Below, piece after piece: positions 43,677 to 53,502 of a stretch of 64,000 nt of DNA. The translations under genes were made by a program, and so were the position numbers. The DNA comes from JAENVT01 sp039931555 (GTDB lineage: Bacteria; Actinomycetota; Acidimicrobiia; Acidimicrobiales; Ilumatobacteraceae), in contig JBDTRP010000154.1 in the NCBI GenBank assembly GCA_039931555.1, positions 81,787-145,786 on the forward strand. The letters run 5' to 3'. Within the stretch, counting starts at the first letter, position 1. Each line of letters opens with the position of its first letter. The notes below the pieces were generated by a model that saw only the letters and a list, made by a program, of their open reading frames with translations, was not told the origin of the DNA and did no database searches.

Positions 43677-46600
43677 AACACCACAGTTGAATCGTACGCG
43701 TCCCACAGAACCCGGCCGACGTTCTGTCGGAAGTTCATCTCGATCTTGAACGCCACCTTCACCTCCTGATCGGCGATCCCGAGGTCGAGCGCCAACGGAT
43801 GACTCTGGACCTCCTTGATGTTCAGCGCATACGACGTCGGCAGCTGCTGGAACGAGACCGTCTCGATGCCGGCGTGCGAGTCACAGATCTGCTGGAGGGC
43901 CGCGTCGGTGCCGCATTCGATCGAGCGGAACTGCTTGAGGTACACCTCCGGCAACGCCATGTCGACCGCATCATCGGTGAGGTCCATGGCGATCCCGAAG
44001 CGTTCGGTCAGGTCCAACTGGTGCTGCGTCTTCACCGCGTCGACCACGGCTCGGGCGAATGCGCCGACGGTGGTGCCGGTGCGCGACGCACCGACCGCGT
44101 TCGCCGTGGGCGTCAATCGCAGCAGCTCGAGGTACGCCGGCTGGCTCGCCGGCGCGTAGTCGAGCCCGTACGTCTGCAACGACAGCGAGGCGTCCGTCGC
44201 ATTCGGTAGCTGGATGATGCCCATCGACTTCGGCCAGCCATACATCTCCCTGCCCGTCGCCATCGACATCGGATTGTCGACCCAGATGTACGACGTGAAC
44301 ATCCAGAAGTTCGTCGCCGTCTTCTCCGCACCCTTCCCGGTCACCTTCACGACCGGCACCCACACCGCGAGCTGGGCTTCGTTGACGCTGCCGTACGTGC
44401 TGTAGGGCGGAGTCAGGGGCACGACGTTGACGATGTCGCCGACGCTCAACATCACCATCGGAGCCAGCGGCCGGAACTCCGCGGCACCCAACGTCGGCCG
44501 TGTCAACACCTTGTCGATCAGGCGTTCCAACGCGCCGATGTCGGCCATGACCACGAATGAGTACAGGGTGGTGTTCTTGCAGTCGTATGGACCCGGGAAG
44601 GTGTCGAGACCGCCGAACTCGACGTAGCCGGGCGGCCCCGCACTTCCACGCCCGTCAACCAACGGACCGTGCTCTCCCGGTACGTAGGACGGCGAGCCGC
44701 ACAACGCCCGCGATGCCATGCGCCCCGAGGCGAACGCGGCCTCGACGGAACCTCCGTCGATGCCATTGCGTGTCCAGTCGCCCGCCAACGCCAGGTTCGT
44801 GTAGCCGCTGTCGTCGGATCGCAGCCGGTACTCCACCGAGCCCTTTCCGGTGGTGACGTAGCGCTCGGTCCCCTGCGTGTTGGCCCGCCAGTACTGCGCG
44901 TCGAAGCGCGCCGCGCCGGAAGCACCGCTGTCGTCGACGAGCACGTTCCAATCGAAACCCCCTGAGCCCACGGCCTTCGGCCACACATGCTGAACTTCGG
45001 TGGAGAAGTAGTCGAGTGCTTGGCGCTTCACCGCCGCCAGATCGGCGGGGTGATCCGCCAGGTCGGTCAGGGGCCCGCAGAAGTAGCCGATGCTCTTGAC
45101 CTCGCCGGGAGGGAACGCCTCGCGGCCGATCAGGTGCGACATGTCGCAATAGGTGTCGAGCGGTTCGACGTAGCTGGAGGAGATGGAACTGGCCGTCGGT
45201 GACCAGCCGAGATCCTCGGTCGTCTCGCCCGACCAGACCTGCACGGCCCGAGTACCGACGGTGCGGACGTTGTCGAGCATCGCCTGGAACTTCGGATTGC
45301 GTTCGCCACCGAGGTCGGAGCAGATCGGCTGCAGCCCACCGACCGAGATGCCCAGCACGACCTGATCGAAATCGACGCCACGCTGCAGCACGGTCGGCCT
45401 GCGGCTCAGTGGGTTGGCGACCTGCTCCAGATCCACACCGGACGCACGCAGTCGATCGCCGTCGCTGATGTGATCCCAAGCCGGCTCCGACGGCCAACAC
45501 GGCAACCCGTCGACATCGATCAGGTACGGATAGTCGGCAGTGGGATCGACCTGCTGAATGACTTCGATCGTGTCGACGACATCGTCGTCGTCGGCCGGGG
45601 TCAGCTTCGACACCCAGTTGAACATCTTGAACACGACACCGCGCTTCGACAGCACCTCGTACATCGGCCCGAAGATCGTGTCTCCCATCCCTGCCATCAT
45701 CTTGTAGGTGATCGACCCCTTGTAGAGACAGCCGATGCGCACCAGCGCCTCGATCGACTGGCCGGCAGCGAGGTTCGGTTTGGTCGGGTCGCCGTCGTCG
45801 AACCCGAACGTGAGGTCGTAGAGCCCACGCACGATCGGCGAGTTGTCGACCGAGAACTGCTCCGCACCGTTGCGGAGCAGCCAGGCACTGAACTCCTCAC
45901 CGTTGACTTTCTGAAAGCCGTCGCCGAGCAGGTTGTCGTCGACGATCCCTGCCACGACGGCGCCCAGGAGATCGAGCGAGGTGAACGCAAACCGCGGCTC
46001 GTTCTCCTGCAGATGGTGTTCCATCCAGAGCTTCCACAGCAAGTCACGGGCGGTCCGCAAGGCTGTGCCGACCTCGCCGAAGGCATCAGCCACGAGGTGC
46101 TCGAACCCGGATTCGAGGCGGTGCAACTCGGTCGCCAGCAACCGGACCACTTCGCGATGCACCTCGTGCTCGGTCGCTTCGGCAAGCTCGCGGAACCATC
46201 GCGATACGTGGTCGCTGACCTCGTGAACGATTGCGCCGACCAGGCTTCGGTGCGGTGGCGCGGTCGGCGCCACCACATCGTCGCGGTGCACGCCCGTGAT
46301 CGCTTCGATCCTGCCGAGGACTGCATCGATCGCCCGACGGATCACCTCGCCGATATGCACCCGATCGCCGTCGCCTGGAACGCGATCGTTCGACGGGAAG
46401 TCGAGGATCTGCCGGTTCCACTTCTCGGCGTGCTGATCGAAGAACACCAACTCGTGGCACGGGTTGAATGCCTCCTCCCACGTCGACAGCGGTGCGTTGG
46501 GGTCGCGATTCAATTCGGTGTACGCCCGTTGCACGAGATCGAACACGTTGTCGTAGAAGCCGAACAGCACGTGCAGGCCGTGCTCTTCGATCCGCTGGTG

Positions 46601-46795
46601 GTGCGCGGCGTTACGGCCACTTGCACACTTCCCACCCAACCGCCAGCCGGGCTGGTACACCGTCACGCGGTTCCGGGCCTGGAGCTGGGGCGTGGCGGTG
46701 AGTTCGAACGCCGCGGCAATGGCGCCCGGGCCACCGCCGAGCACCGCAATGCGTGTGATTCCTGGATCCACCCGAACGCCCCCATCTGCAGACAC
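43673..46795 (-). CDS. Flavin amine oxidase fused to an acetoacetate-decarboxylase-like domain
   Basis: A 1,040-residue fusion. Residues 13-700 are an FAD-dependent amine-oxidase/desaturase-like domain: dinucleotide motif IAVLGGGPGAIAAAFEL, WRLGGKCASGRN, and near the C-terminus LALAGDWTRNGIDGGSVEAAFASGRMASRAL. Residues 750-1040 resemble acetoacetate decarboxylase: YSTYGSVNEAQLAVWVPV and TGREMYGWPKSMGI, where the Glu and Lys are in the active-site region. It is much larger than typical amine oxidases, with a helical insertion (about 175-290). The start is GTG 46795, near the tRNA-Arg gene. It may oxidise and remodel a lipid or pigment precursor; the substrate is unknown. Confidence 0.85.
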   Translation of the reverse strand: MSADGGVRVDPGITRIAVLGGGPGAIAAAFELTATPQLQARNRVTVYQPGWRLGGKCASGRNAAHHQRIEEHGLHVLFGFYDNVFDLVQRAYTELNRDPNAPLSTWEEAFNPCHELVFFDQHAEKWNRQILDFPSNDRVPGDGDRVHIGEVIRRAIDAVLGRIEAITGVHRDDVVAPTAPPHRSLVGAIVHEVSDHVSRWFRELAEATEHEVHREVVRLLATELHRLESGFEHLVADAFGEVGTALRTARDLLWKLWMEHHLQENEPRFAFTSLDLLGAVVAGIVDDNLLGDGFQKVNGEEFSAWLLRNGAEQFSVDNSPIVRGLYDLTFGFDDGDPTKPNLAAGQSIEALVRIGCLYKGSITYKMMAGMGDTIFGPMYEVLSKRGVVFKMFNWVSKLTPADDDDVVDTIEVIQQVDPTADYPYLIDVDGLPCWPSEPAWDHISDGDRLRASGVDLEQVANPLSRRPTVLQRGVDFDQVVLGISVGGLQPICSDLGGERNPKFQAMLDNVRTVGTRAVQVWSGETTEDLGWSPTASSISSSYVEPLDTYCDMSHLIGREAFPPGEVKSIGYFCGPLTDLADHPADLAAVKRQALDYFSTEVQHVWPKAVGSGGFDWNVLVDDSGASGAARFDAQYWRANTQGTERYVTTGKGSVEYRLRSDDSGYTNLALAGDWTRNGIDGGSVEAAFASGRMASRALCGSPSYVPGEHGPLVDGRGSAGPPGYVEFGGLDTFPGPYDCKNTTLYSFVVMADIGALERLIDKVLTRPTLGAAEFRPLAPMVMLSVGDIVNVVPLTPPYSTYGSVNEAQLAVWVPVVKVTGKGAEKTATNFWMFTSYIWVDNPMSMATGREMYGWPKSMGIIQLPNATDASLSLQTYGLDYAPASQPAYLELLRLTPTANAVGASRTGTTVGAFARAVVDAVKTQHQLDLTERFGIAMDLTDDAVDMALPEVYLKQFRSIECGTDAALQQICDSHAGIETVSFQQLPTSYALNIKEVQSHPLALDLGIADQEVKVAFKIEMNFRQNVGRVLWDAYDSTVVF

Positions 46796-46831
46796 GAATG
46801 TTGCGAGGCGACGCTACTCCGGTCGACGAGC

Positions 46832-46903
46832 GCCCCCGGAGAGAATCGAACTCCCAACCTACGGGGTAGAAACCCGCTGCTCTATCCGTTGAGCTACGGG
46901 GGC
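46832..46903 (-). tRNA. tRNA-Arg (anticodon UCU)
   Basis: 72 bases folding into a full cloverleaf: acceptor GCCCCCG/CGGGGGC (7 bp), D arm GCTC/GAGC, anticodon stem GCGGG/CCCGT with loop TTTCTAC (anticodon TCT at loop positions 3-5), and T arm GGGAG/CTCTC around TTCGATT. CCA is not encoded. It reads AGA/AGG codons, rare in this GC-rich genome. Confidence 0.97.
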
Positions 46904-46915
46904 GTGGCCGTGAGC

Positions 46916-48166
46916 CTATTCGCCGGCGAGCAAGTGGCGGCGGAGGAAATCGAGAGCCGTGATCACACTCATCTGGCGCATCTGCTCGCGCTGACCGGGC
47001 AGGCGGAACGTGCGGGCGACCACGATCGAACCGTCGTCGATTCCCACACACAACGTGCCGACGGGCATTCCGTCCTGCTCGGTCGGCCCGGCAACGCCGG
47101 TCAGCGCCAGACCGACATCGGCACCGAGCACGCGTCGCACGCCGGTGGCCATCGCCGCTGCGGCCGCTTCGCTGACGACAGGACCCTCGGGCACGCCGAG
47201 CAGATCGAACTTCACCTCACTGGCATACGACACGATTGCGCCGCGCAGCACGTCGCTGGCTCTCGGCACAGCGGTCAATCGACCGGCAACGAGCCCACCC
47301 GTGACCGACTCCGCCAGTGCGAGGGTCACACCGCGGGCACGCATCAGTGCCAGTGTCGCGGACTCCATGTTCTGGTCGTCGACAGCGAAGACGTGCTCGC
47401 CTACTACCGCCCGCACCTCGGCGTCCCAGATGTCGAGCAACGACTCGGCCTCCGCCGGCGTGGCCGCCTTGGCCGTGAGCCGAACCTTCAGTCCCTCCCA
47501 TCCGCTGGCAAGGAACGCCAACGTCGGGTTACCGGTCTCGTCGAGCCGGGCGATCACCGGATCGAGCCGCTCGTTGAGCCCGCTCTCGCTCTCCCCCCAC
47601 GTGCGCAGGGTGCGGCTGACGATCACGCCGGTATCGCCCGATCGGCGGCGCATGTCGGGCAGCACGGCGCGCTCGACCATCTCCTTCATCTCGTGGGGCA
47701 CGCCCGGCACGGCGTACACGACCTTGTCGACGCCGGCGATCGTGACCGGGCAGATCAGGCCGGGCGCGGTGCCCCGGGTCTGGGGGATGATGGTCGCGCC
47801 CTCCGGCACCAGCGCCTGGCGAAGGTTGTTGGCCGCCATGTAGCGACCTCGCGATGCGAACATGTTGGTGATCACCTCGGCGACCGCCTCGTCGGGTCGC
47901 AACTCGACACCCATCACCGCGGCGATGGCTTCGCGCGTCAGGTCGTCGTGCGTCGGGCCGAGCCCGCCGCACATGATGACGGCGTCGGCGTCGGCCAGCG
48001 TGGCGCGCAACGCGGACTCCACGCGACCGAGGTTGTCGCCGACCTTCACCTGCAGCAGCGAGTTGATGCCGTTGGCGGCCAGTTGCTCACCAAGCCATGC
48101 GCTGTTGGTGTCGACGATCTGACCGAGCAGCAGTTCGGTTCCGACCGCGACGACGTCACATCGCAT
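46916..48166 (-). CDS. cinA: CinA family protein (competence/damage-inducible, NMN deamidase-type)
   Basis: A 416-residue two-domain protein starting at ATG 48166. The N-terminal COG1058/MoCF domain begins CDVVAVGTELLLGQIVDTNSAWL and contains GGLGPTHDDLTREA. The C-terminal CinA domain has LALAESVTGGLVAGRLTAVPRASDVLRGAIVSY, with the Ser-x-Thr-Gly-Gly of the pyridine-nucleotide amidase, and LTGVAGPTEQDGMPVGTLCVGI. It hydrolyses ADP-ribose and/or NMN in relatives. It overlaps pgsA by 11 bases, the normal actinobacterial order rimO-pgsA-cinA. Confidence 0.95.
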   Translation of the reverse strand: MRCDVVAVGTELLLGQIVDTNSAWLGEQLAANGINSLLQVKVGDNLGRVESALRATLADADAVIMCGGLGPTHDDLTREAIAAVMGVELRPDEAVAEVITNMFASRGRYMAANNLRQALVPEGATIIPQTRGTAPGLICPVTIAGVDKVVYAVPGVPHEMKEMVERAVLPDMRRRSGDTGVIVSRTLRTWGESESGLNERLDPVIARLDETGNPTLAFLASGWEGLKVRLTAKAATPAEAESLLDIWDAEVRAVVGEHVFAVDDQNMESATLALMRARGVTLALAESVTGGLVAGRLTAVPRASDVLRGAIVSYASEVKFDLLGVPEGPVVSEAAAAAMATGVRRVLGADVGLALTGVAGPTEQDGMPVGTLCVGIDDGSIVVARTFRLPGQREQMRQMSVITALDFLRRHLLAGE

Positions 48167-48716
48167 TCGCGGTCGCCCTCGGTCGACGCGCCCGCCACAT
48201 GTACTGACCACCACTGATCACGGCCAACGCAACGGAGATCCACAGCAGGCCGTTCCACAACCACTTGGCGTCGATCGCCGTCAGCGGCGCAATCGCGAAG
48301 CCGACCGAGAGTTGTTGCGTCACGGTCTTCAGCTTGGCGATCTTGCTGGCCGGGACACTGACGCCCTTGGCGCCGACGAACGCACGGTAGAGACTGATCG
48401 CCAGCTCCCGCGCGGCGATGATGACGACCGGCACGATCCAGAACACATGACTGTTGACCAGGAAGATCATCGCCCCGATCACCAGCACCTTGTCGGCCAG
48501 CGGGTCGAGGAAGGCACCGACGGTCGTGGCGCCGTGGCGTCGGGCGAGATAGCCGTCGATGCCGTCGGTGGAGCACAGCACGAACCACAAACCGAACGCC
48601 ACCCAGGATCCACCGGGCTCGTCGGGGATCAGCACGAACATGAACGGCGCGATCAGCACCCGCGCCACCGTCACCAGGTTTGCCCAGGTCTTCACAGCGG
48701 ACGGATCGACGGGCAT
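48156..48716 (-). CDS. pgsA: CDP-diacylglycerol-glycerol-3-phosphate 3-phosphatidyltransferase
   Basis: A 186-residue inner-membrane enzyme of phosphatidylglycerol synthesis. The CDP-alcohol phosphotransferase signature reads STDGIDGYLARRHGATTVGAFLDPLADK, with all conserved Asp residues (D-G-x2-A-R-x8-G-x3-D-x3-D pattern). About six hydrophobic helices are visible. The ATG shares a base with the rimO stop (TGATG). It is the second gene of the rimO-pgsA-cinA set. Confidence 0.94.
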   Translation of the reverse strand: MPVDPSAVKTWANLVTVARVLIAPFMFVLIPDEPGGSWVAFGLWFVLCSTDGIDGYLARRHGATTVGAFLDPLADKVLVIGAMIFLVNSHVFWIVPVVIIAARELAISLYRAFVGAKGVSVPASKIAKLKTVTQQLSVGFAIAPLTAIDAKWLWNGLLWISVALAVISGGQYMWRARRPRATANAM

Positions 48717-50002
48717 CAGTTCGATTCTGCCACGAGGTCCGGTCCCAGGGCGTCCACGATCCTTACCGAGTGGAACTCGCCGACGGCCAAGTGGGTCGGC
48801 ACTTCGATGACGCCATCGATCTCCGGTGCCTCACGGCTGCTGCGGGCGACGCCCGCTTCGTCGACCAGGACCTTCAGGGTCGTGCCGATCAGGGCGTCGC
48901 GCCGCCGAGCGGTGATGTCGTCCTGCAGCTCACGAAGCTCGGCGAGGCGGTCGTTCATCAGGCTGGTCTCGACCGCACCGTCGAGACCCACGGCGTACGT
49001 GCCTTCCTCGGCGCTGTAGCGGAAGAAGCCGCACCAGTCGAGCTCGGCCTGTTCGATGAACCGAAGCAGTTGGTCGTGATCCTCTTCGGTCTCGCCCGGG
49101 TACCCGACGATGAAGTTGCTGCGGAATGCGGCATCGGACTGCCGTTCGCGGATGTCGGCGATGCGGCGAAGGAAACGGTCGCCATCCCCCCACCGACGCA
49201 TGCGTCGCAGCAGGGGCTTGCTGACGTGCTGCAGCGAGAGGTCGAAGTACGCCACGCCGGTGGCCAAGATCGCGTCGATCAACTCATCGGTGAGATCGCT
49301 GGGATACAGGTACAGCAGCCGGGTCCACGGCGCCACGGCGCTGACCGCCTCCACCAGCGGCACGATCGAGCCGGCGCCGAGCTCGTCGGGGCGGTCCTTG
49401 CCATAGCTGGCGAGGTCTTGGGCGACGAGCACGATCTCTTGCGCCTCGAGCTGCTCGACTTCGGCGAGGATCGACGACACATCGCGACTGCGCTGCGGGC
49501 CTCGGAACGACGGGATGGCGCAGAAGCCGCAACTGCGGTCGCAGCCTTCGGCAATCTTGATGTAGGCCCACGGGCTCGACGACTTCGGCCTCGGCAGGTT
49601 CAACAGGTCGAGCATCGGGATCGGTGCGTCGCTGATCGAAAGCGGCTTGCGGCGGAGGTTGATGGGCACACCGAACCCGGCGACCTGGTCGACCTCGGGC
49701 AGTGCTGCCGCCAACTCGTCGCCGTACCGTTCGGCCATGCACCCGGTGACGACCAGGCGGGCGCCCTGCTTGCGTTGATCCTCCAACGCCAGAATGGTGT
49801 CGATCGACTCCTGGCGGGCTTCGTCGATGAACGCACACGTGTTGACCACGACCAGATCGGCGAGTGCGGCGTCGTCGGTCGGTGTCATCCCGTCGGCCAG
49901 CAGCGTGCCGACCAGCTTGTCGCTGTCGACCTGATTCTTCGGGCATCCGAGGGTCTCGACGTAAAACCGCTGTGCCACGACCGGCCAGGCTACCGACACC
50001 AT
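48716..50002 (-). CDS. rimO: Ribosomal protein S12 methylthiotransferase RimO
   Basis: A 428-residue radical-SAM methylthiotransferase. The N-terminal UPF0004 domain has three cluster cysteines (ETLGCPKNQVDSD, VNTCAFIDEA, VTGCMAERYG). The radical-SAM loop is CDRSCGFCAIPSFRGPQRSR, and a C-terminal TRAM domain closes the protein. The CPKNxVDS form distinguishes RimO from MiaB. It modifies Asp of ribosomal S12. The start could be ATG 50002 or GTG 49978, the latter giving a start closer to family length. Confidence 0.94.
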   Translation of the reverse strand: MVSVAWPVVAQRFYVETLGCPKNQVDSDKLVGTLLADGMTPTDDAALADLVVVNTCAFIDEARQESIDTILALEDQRKQGARLVVTGCMAERYGDELAAALPEVDQVAGFGVPINLRRKPLSISDAPIPMLDLLNLPRPKSSSPWAYIKIAEGCDRSCGFCAIPSFRGPQRSRDVSSILAEVEQLEAQEIVLVAQDLASYGKDRPDELGAGSIVPLVEAVSAVAPWTRLLYLYPSDLTDELIDAILATGVAYFDLSLQHVSKPLLRRMRRWGDGDRFLRRIADIRERQSDAAFRSNFIVGYPGETEEDHDQLLRFIEQAELDWCGFFRYSAEEGTYAVGLDGAVETSLMNDRLAELRELQDDITARRRDALIGTTLKVLVDEAGVARSSREAPEIDGVIEVPTHLAVGEFHSVRIVDALGPDLVAESN

Positions 50003-50080
50003 CCGCGTTCGCCGAGGCTGTCACACGCTGACCGTCTCAGAAACGGTCAGGGCGCGACCGCGAGCCATGCGGTGCTGGCA

Positions 50081-51016
50081 CTAGGGGTAGTTCAGGCGCA
50101 GCCCACGGTGCTCCCAACGCGTGTGCAGCAGCTTGCCGGTTGCCGATGCGGTGATGTAGGCGTCGCGGTACTCGCCGCTGCCGTCGCGATCACCGAAGCA
50201 GATGTTGGTGGTCAGCGGGTCGCCGGTCGGGAGATGGCTGATCGACGCCCCATCGGGCGAGATGATCGTGATCCCGCCGTTGACCAGCGTGGCGACACAG
50301 ACGTTTCCGGCACCGTCGATGCCCAGCGAATCGAGCAACTGGTATCCGGGCAATCCGGCGAGGCACGCGCTGGAGTCGAGCCGCGCGGCCGGCGCCAACT
50401 CGCCGGGCGCGGTGATCGCGCGCCGGAACACACGCCCGGTGAACGTCTCGGCCCAGTACAGCATCGAGCCATCGGGTGACAGCCCGATCCCGTTGGCCGC
50501 CTCGACGGGATGCGCCTGCTCGCTGATGTAACTCCCGTCCGCCTTGGCGTAGTAGATGCTGGTCAGGTCGCTCGTGCGGGCCTCGCGGTCGCGGATGCCG
50601 TGATCCGTGAACCAGAAGCCGCCGTAGGCATCGAAGACCAGATCGTTGGGGGCTCGCAATGGTCGCCCATCACACTCGACGTACAGGTCGGTGACGGCCC
50701 CGGTCGACAGGTCGACGCGCTGGACCCGCCCACCGATGTACCGAGACCGATCGTGCGGACCGGGGAGCAACAAGCCGCCGAGGTCCACCGCTGTGAAACA
50801 CCCACCGTTGTTGCACAGGTACAACGCACCGTCCGGGCCGATGGCAGCGCCATTCGGCCCACCGGCGATGTCGGCGATCGTCTCCTTCTCGCCCGTGGGG
50901 CTGACACGCGTCAGCCTCGGACCGAACATCTCGACCACGATCACGGAGCCGTCAGGCATCGCGATCGGCCCTTCGGGAAAGCGGAGGCCGGCGGTGATCT
51001 CGGTGAGTTCGTGCAT
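50081..51016 (-). CDS. SMP-30/gluconolactonase-like six-bladed propeller
   Basis: A 311-residue cytosolic propeller protein. FPEGPIAMPDGSVIVVEM carries the metal Glu, RAPNDLVFDAYGGFWFTD the Asn and substrate-binding part, and ANGIGLSPDGSMLYWAET the second Asn. Such enzymes hydrolyse sugar lactones. It interrupts the otherwise conserved ftsK-rimO spacing and has its own 78- and 79-base flanks, so it was probably inserted here. Aldonolactones produced by the alditol/aldonolactone oxidase-like protein at 8.8-10.1 kb would be a suitable substrate, but that link is speculative. Confidence 0.9.
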   Translation of the reverse strand: MHELTEITAGLRFPEGPIAMPDGSVIVVEMFGPRLTRVSPTGEKETIADIAGGPNGAAIGPDGALYLCNNGGCFTAVDLGGLLLPGPHDRSRYIGGRVQRVDLSTGAVTDLYVECDGRPLRAPNDLVFDAYGGFWFTDHGIRDREARTSDLTSIYYAKADGSYISEQAHPVEAANGIGLSPDGSMLYWAETFTGRVFRRAITAPGELAPAARLDSSACLAGLPGYQLLDSLGIDGAGNVCVATLVNGGITIISPDGASISHLPTGDPLTTNICFGDRDGSGEYRDAYITASATGKLLHTRWEHRGLRLNYP

Positions 51017-51095
51017 TGCAGGATTGTGCCGTATCCGACGTGCCCGCTGGCAACGGCGTCGTCAGTGCCAGGGCGATGAGCCGCCAAACCGTGAG

Positions 51096-53456
51096 TCAGC
51101 TGTCGCGGTTGCGCGAGGCCTGTTGCAGCAGCTCGAACTCTTCGACCGTCATCATCACGGACCGCGCCTTCGAGCCTTCGCTCGGCCCGACGACGCCACT
51201 CTGCTCGAGCAGGTCCATCAGTCGCCCGGCACGCGCAAAGCCGACCTTCAACTTGCGCTGCAGCATCGAGGTCGAGCCGAGCTGACTGCGCACCACGAGC
51301 TCCATCGCCTGACGCAACAAGGTCTCGTCCTCGTCCTCGTCGCCCGTGGCAGCGCCGAACAGCCCGTTGCCGTGGCCACCTTCGTCGTCACCTTCGACAC
51401 CACTGACGTAGACCACCTCGGGCGCCTGACGCCGCCAATGGGCGACGACCTTGCGCACTTCTTCCTCGCTGACGAACGAGCCCTGGATACGTTGCGAGAC
51501 GTTGGAGTTGCCCGGCAGTAACAACATGTCGCCCTTGCCGACCAGCTTCTCGGCGCCCGGCTGGTCGAGGATGACGCGGCTGTCGGTGAGGCTGTTGACG
51601 GCGTACGCAGCACGAGCAGGGATGTTGGCCTTGATCACGCCGGTGATGACGTTGACCGACGGACGCTGCGTTGCGACGATCAGGTGCACGCCGACGGCAC
51701 GCGCCTTCTGGGCGATGCGAGTGATGCTCTCCTCCACGTCGCGGGCTGCGACCATCATCAGGTCGTTGAGCTCGTCGACGATGATGACGATGTACGCCAG
51801 CCGTTCGAACTGGCGATCGGAGCCCGGCTCGGGCTTCAGCTCGCCGCGGTCGTAGGCGGCGTTGTACCCCGTGATGTCGCGGAACCCGACCTCGAACAAC
51901 AGGTCGTACCGGCGCTCCATCTCCTTGACCGCCCAGCCCAGGGCATTGGCGGCCTTCTTCGGGTTCGTCACCGGTTGGGTCAACAGGTGGGGCAGCTTGT
52001 TGTACTGGCCCATCTCGACCTGCTTCGGGTCGATGAGGATCAGGCGCACCTGGTCGGGAGTGCTGCGCATCAGGATCGATGTCAGGATGCAGTTGAGGCC
52101 GCTGGACTTGCCGGCGCCCGTGGTGCCGGCGATCAACAGGTGCGGGGTGGTGGCCAGGTTGAGGAACACCGACCTACCGGCGATGTCTTTGCCGATCGCC
52201 ACGTCGAGCGGATGGCTGGCCGTCTTGGCCTCCGACGACGCCATGATGTCGCCCAGGCTGACGAGCTGGCGGGTGTGGTTCGGCACCTCGACGCCGATCG
52301 CCGTGCGGCCCGGGATGGGGGCGAGGATGCGCACGTCGGTGGCCGCCATCGCGTAAGCGATGTCGCGGTTGAGGCTAGTGACCCTGGCGACCTTCACGCC
52401 CGACCCGAGCTCGAGCTCGTAGCGCGTGACCGTGGGGCCGACGGTCTGGCCGAGGAGCTTGGTCTCGACGCCGTGGGATGTGAGCGCATCGACCAGGGTG
52501 CGACCACGAGCCTCGACCTCGGCCTTGTTGACCGTCTGCTGCGTCGAACGGTTGAGGTAGTTGGCCTGCGGCAGCACCCATTGGCCACGCTGAGCGCCCG
52601 GGCCGAGCTCGAGCTCGGATTGCTCGACCAGGCCCGGATCGAAGGGACCGGGCGGCGGCAGTGCACGCGGTGACTTGGGCTTGCGCGGCTTGGTGGGCTC
52701 GTCCCAATCCTCGTCGAGCGCGGCGTCGTACAGCACCGGCATGGGAAGTTCGCCCGAGGCCTGGCGATCGCTCTTCAGGGTCGACATGTTGCCGAAAGCG
52801 ATCCGGGCTCGGCGGCCGATCGGCACGGCCACGGCGCCGACACCTTTCCCGGTGTGCGACAGCATGGTCCGCAACGATGCGCCGGTCAGCACCAACGCTC
52901 CGCCGATGCCGGTCGCGACCAGCACCACGATCGCACCGCCCGAGGCGATCAGGCTGCGCAGCGGTTCACCGACGAGGGCTCCGATCCAGCCACCGGCCCG
53001 GCCCAGCGTCTCGAAGTTGGCCATGATCTTTCCGGGACCGCGCACGACGTGCAGCAGCCCCAGGAGCGACAGGCCCAGGAGTCCCCAGCCGATCGCCAGC
53101 CGGAATCGCCGCATGCTCTGACCCTTGCCGACCAGCGCGGCACCGATCGCGACGAGGGCGACCGGCACGACGAACCGCCCGAGCCCCGTCAGCCAACCAA
53201 CGACCGTCTCGACGCCACGACCGAGCGGCCCGGCGAGGTTGAGATAGATCGCCAGGCCCAGCAGCACGCCGACGGCGATGAAACCGATGCCGGCGAACTC
53301 GTTCTCACGTCCCTCGATGGCTTGGCGGAGCTCGGCCGACGCCTGGTCTCGGCGCGACGACGTGGAAGCGGCTGCTGCCGGCGCCGGCTTGGCCGGTGCC
53401 CGCTTGGCAGTGGTCGTTGATCTCGACCGCTTCTTGGGTTGGCCCCATGTCGTCAT
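51096..53456 (-). CDS. ftsK: DNA translocase FtsK
   Basis: A 786-residue septal DNA pump. The N-terminus has a Lys/Ala/Pro-rich head and four hydrophobic segments (about 50-175). A short linker leads to the alpha and RecA-like beta domains: Walker A IAGTTGAGKSSGLN, Walker B YIVIIVDELNDLMM (Asn where most have Ala) and LIVATQRPSVNVITG. The C-terminal gamma winged helix (LGSTSMLQRKLKVGFARAGRLMDLLE) recognises KOPS. It is upstream of the SMP-30 and rimO genes and downstream of RNase J and a small lipoprotein gene. I used ATG 53456. Confidence 0.95.
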   Translation of the reverse strand: MTTWGQPKKRSRSTTTAKRAPAKPAPAAAASTSSRRDQASAELRQAIEGRENEFAGIGFIAVGVLLGLAIYLNLAGPLGRGVETVVGWLTGLGRFVVPVALVAIGAALVGKGQSMRRFRLAIGWGLLGLSLLGLLHVVRGPGKIMANFETLGRAGGWIGALVGEPLRSLIASGGAIVVLVATGIGGALVLTGASLRTMLSHTGKGVGAVAVPIGRRARIAFGNMSTLKSDRQASGELPMPVLYDAALDEDWDEPTKPRKPKSPRALPPPGPFDPGLVEQSELELGPGAQRGQWVLPQANYLNRSTQQTVNKAEVEARGRTLVDALTSHGVETKLLGQTVGPTVTRYELELGSGVKVARVTSLNRDIAYAMAATDVRILAPIPGRTAIGVEVPNHTRQLVSLGDIMASSEAKTASHPLDVAIGKDIAGRSVFLNLATTPHLLIAGTTGAGKSSGLNCILTSILMRSTPDQVRLILIDPKQVEMGQYNKLPHLLTQPVTNPKKAANALGWAVKEMERRYDLLFEVGFRDITGYNAAYDRGELKPEPGSDRQFERLAYIVIIVDELNDLMMVAARDVEESITRIAQKARAVGVHLIVATQRPSVNVITGVIKANIPARAAYAVNSLTDSRVILDQPGAEKLVGKGDMLLLPGNSNVSQRIQGSFVSEEEVRKVVAHWRRQAPEVVYVSGVEGDDEGGHGNGLFGAATGDEDEDETLLRQAMELVVRSQLGSTSMLQRKLKVGFARAGRLMDLLEQSGVVGPSEGSKARSVMMTVEEFELLQQASRNRDS

Positions 53457-53502
53457 AGAGGTTCCAACGGTACCAAGGGGGTGTCGGCGAAACGGGGCAC
53501 TC

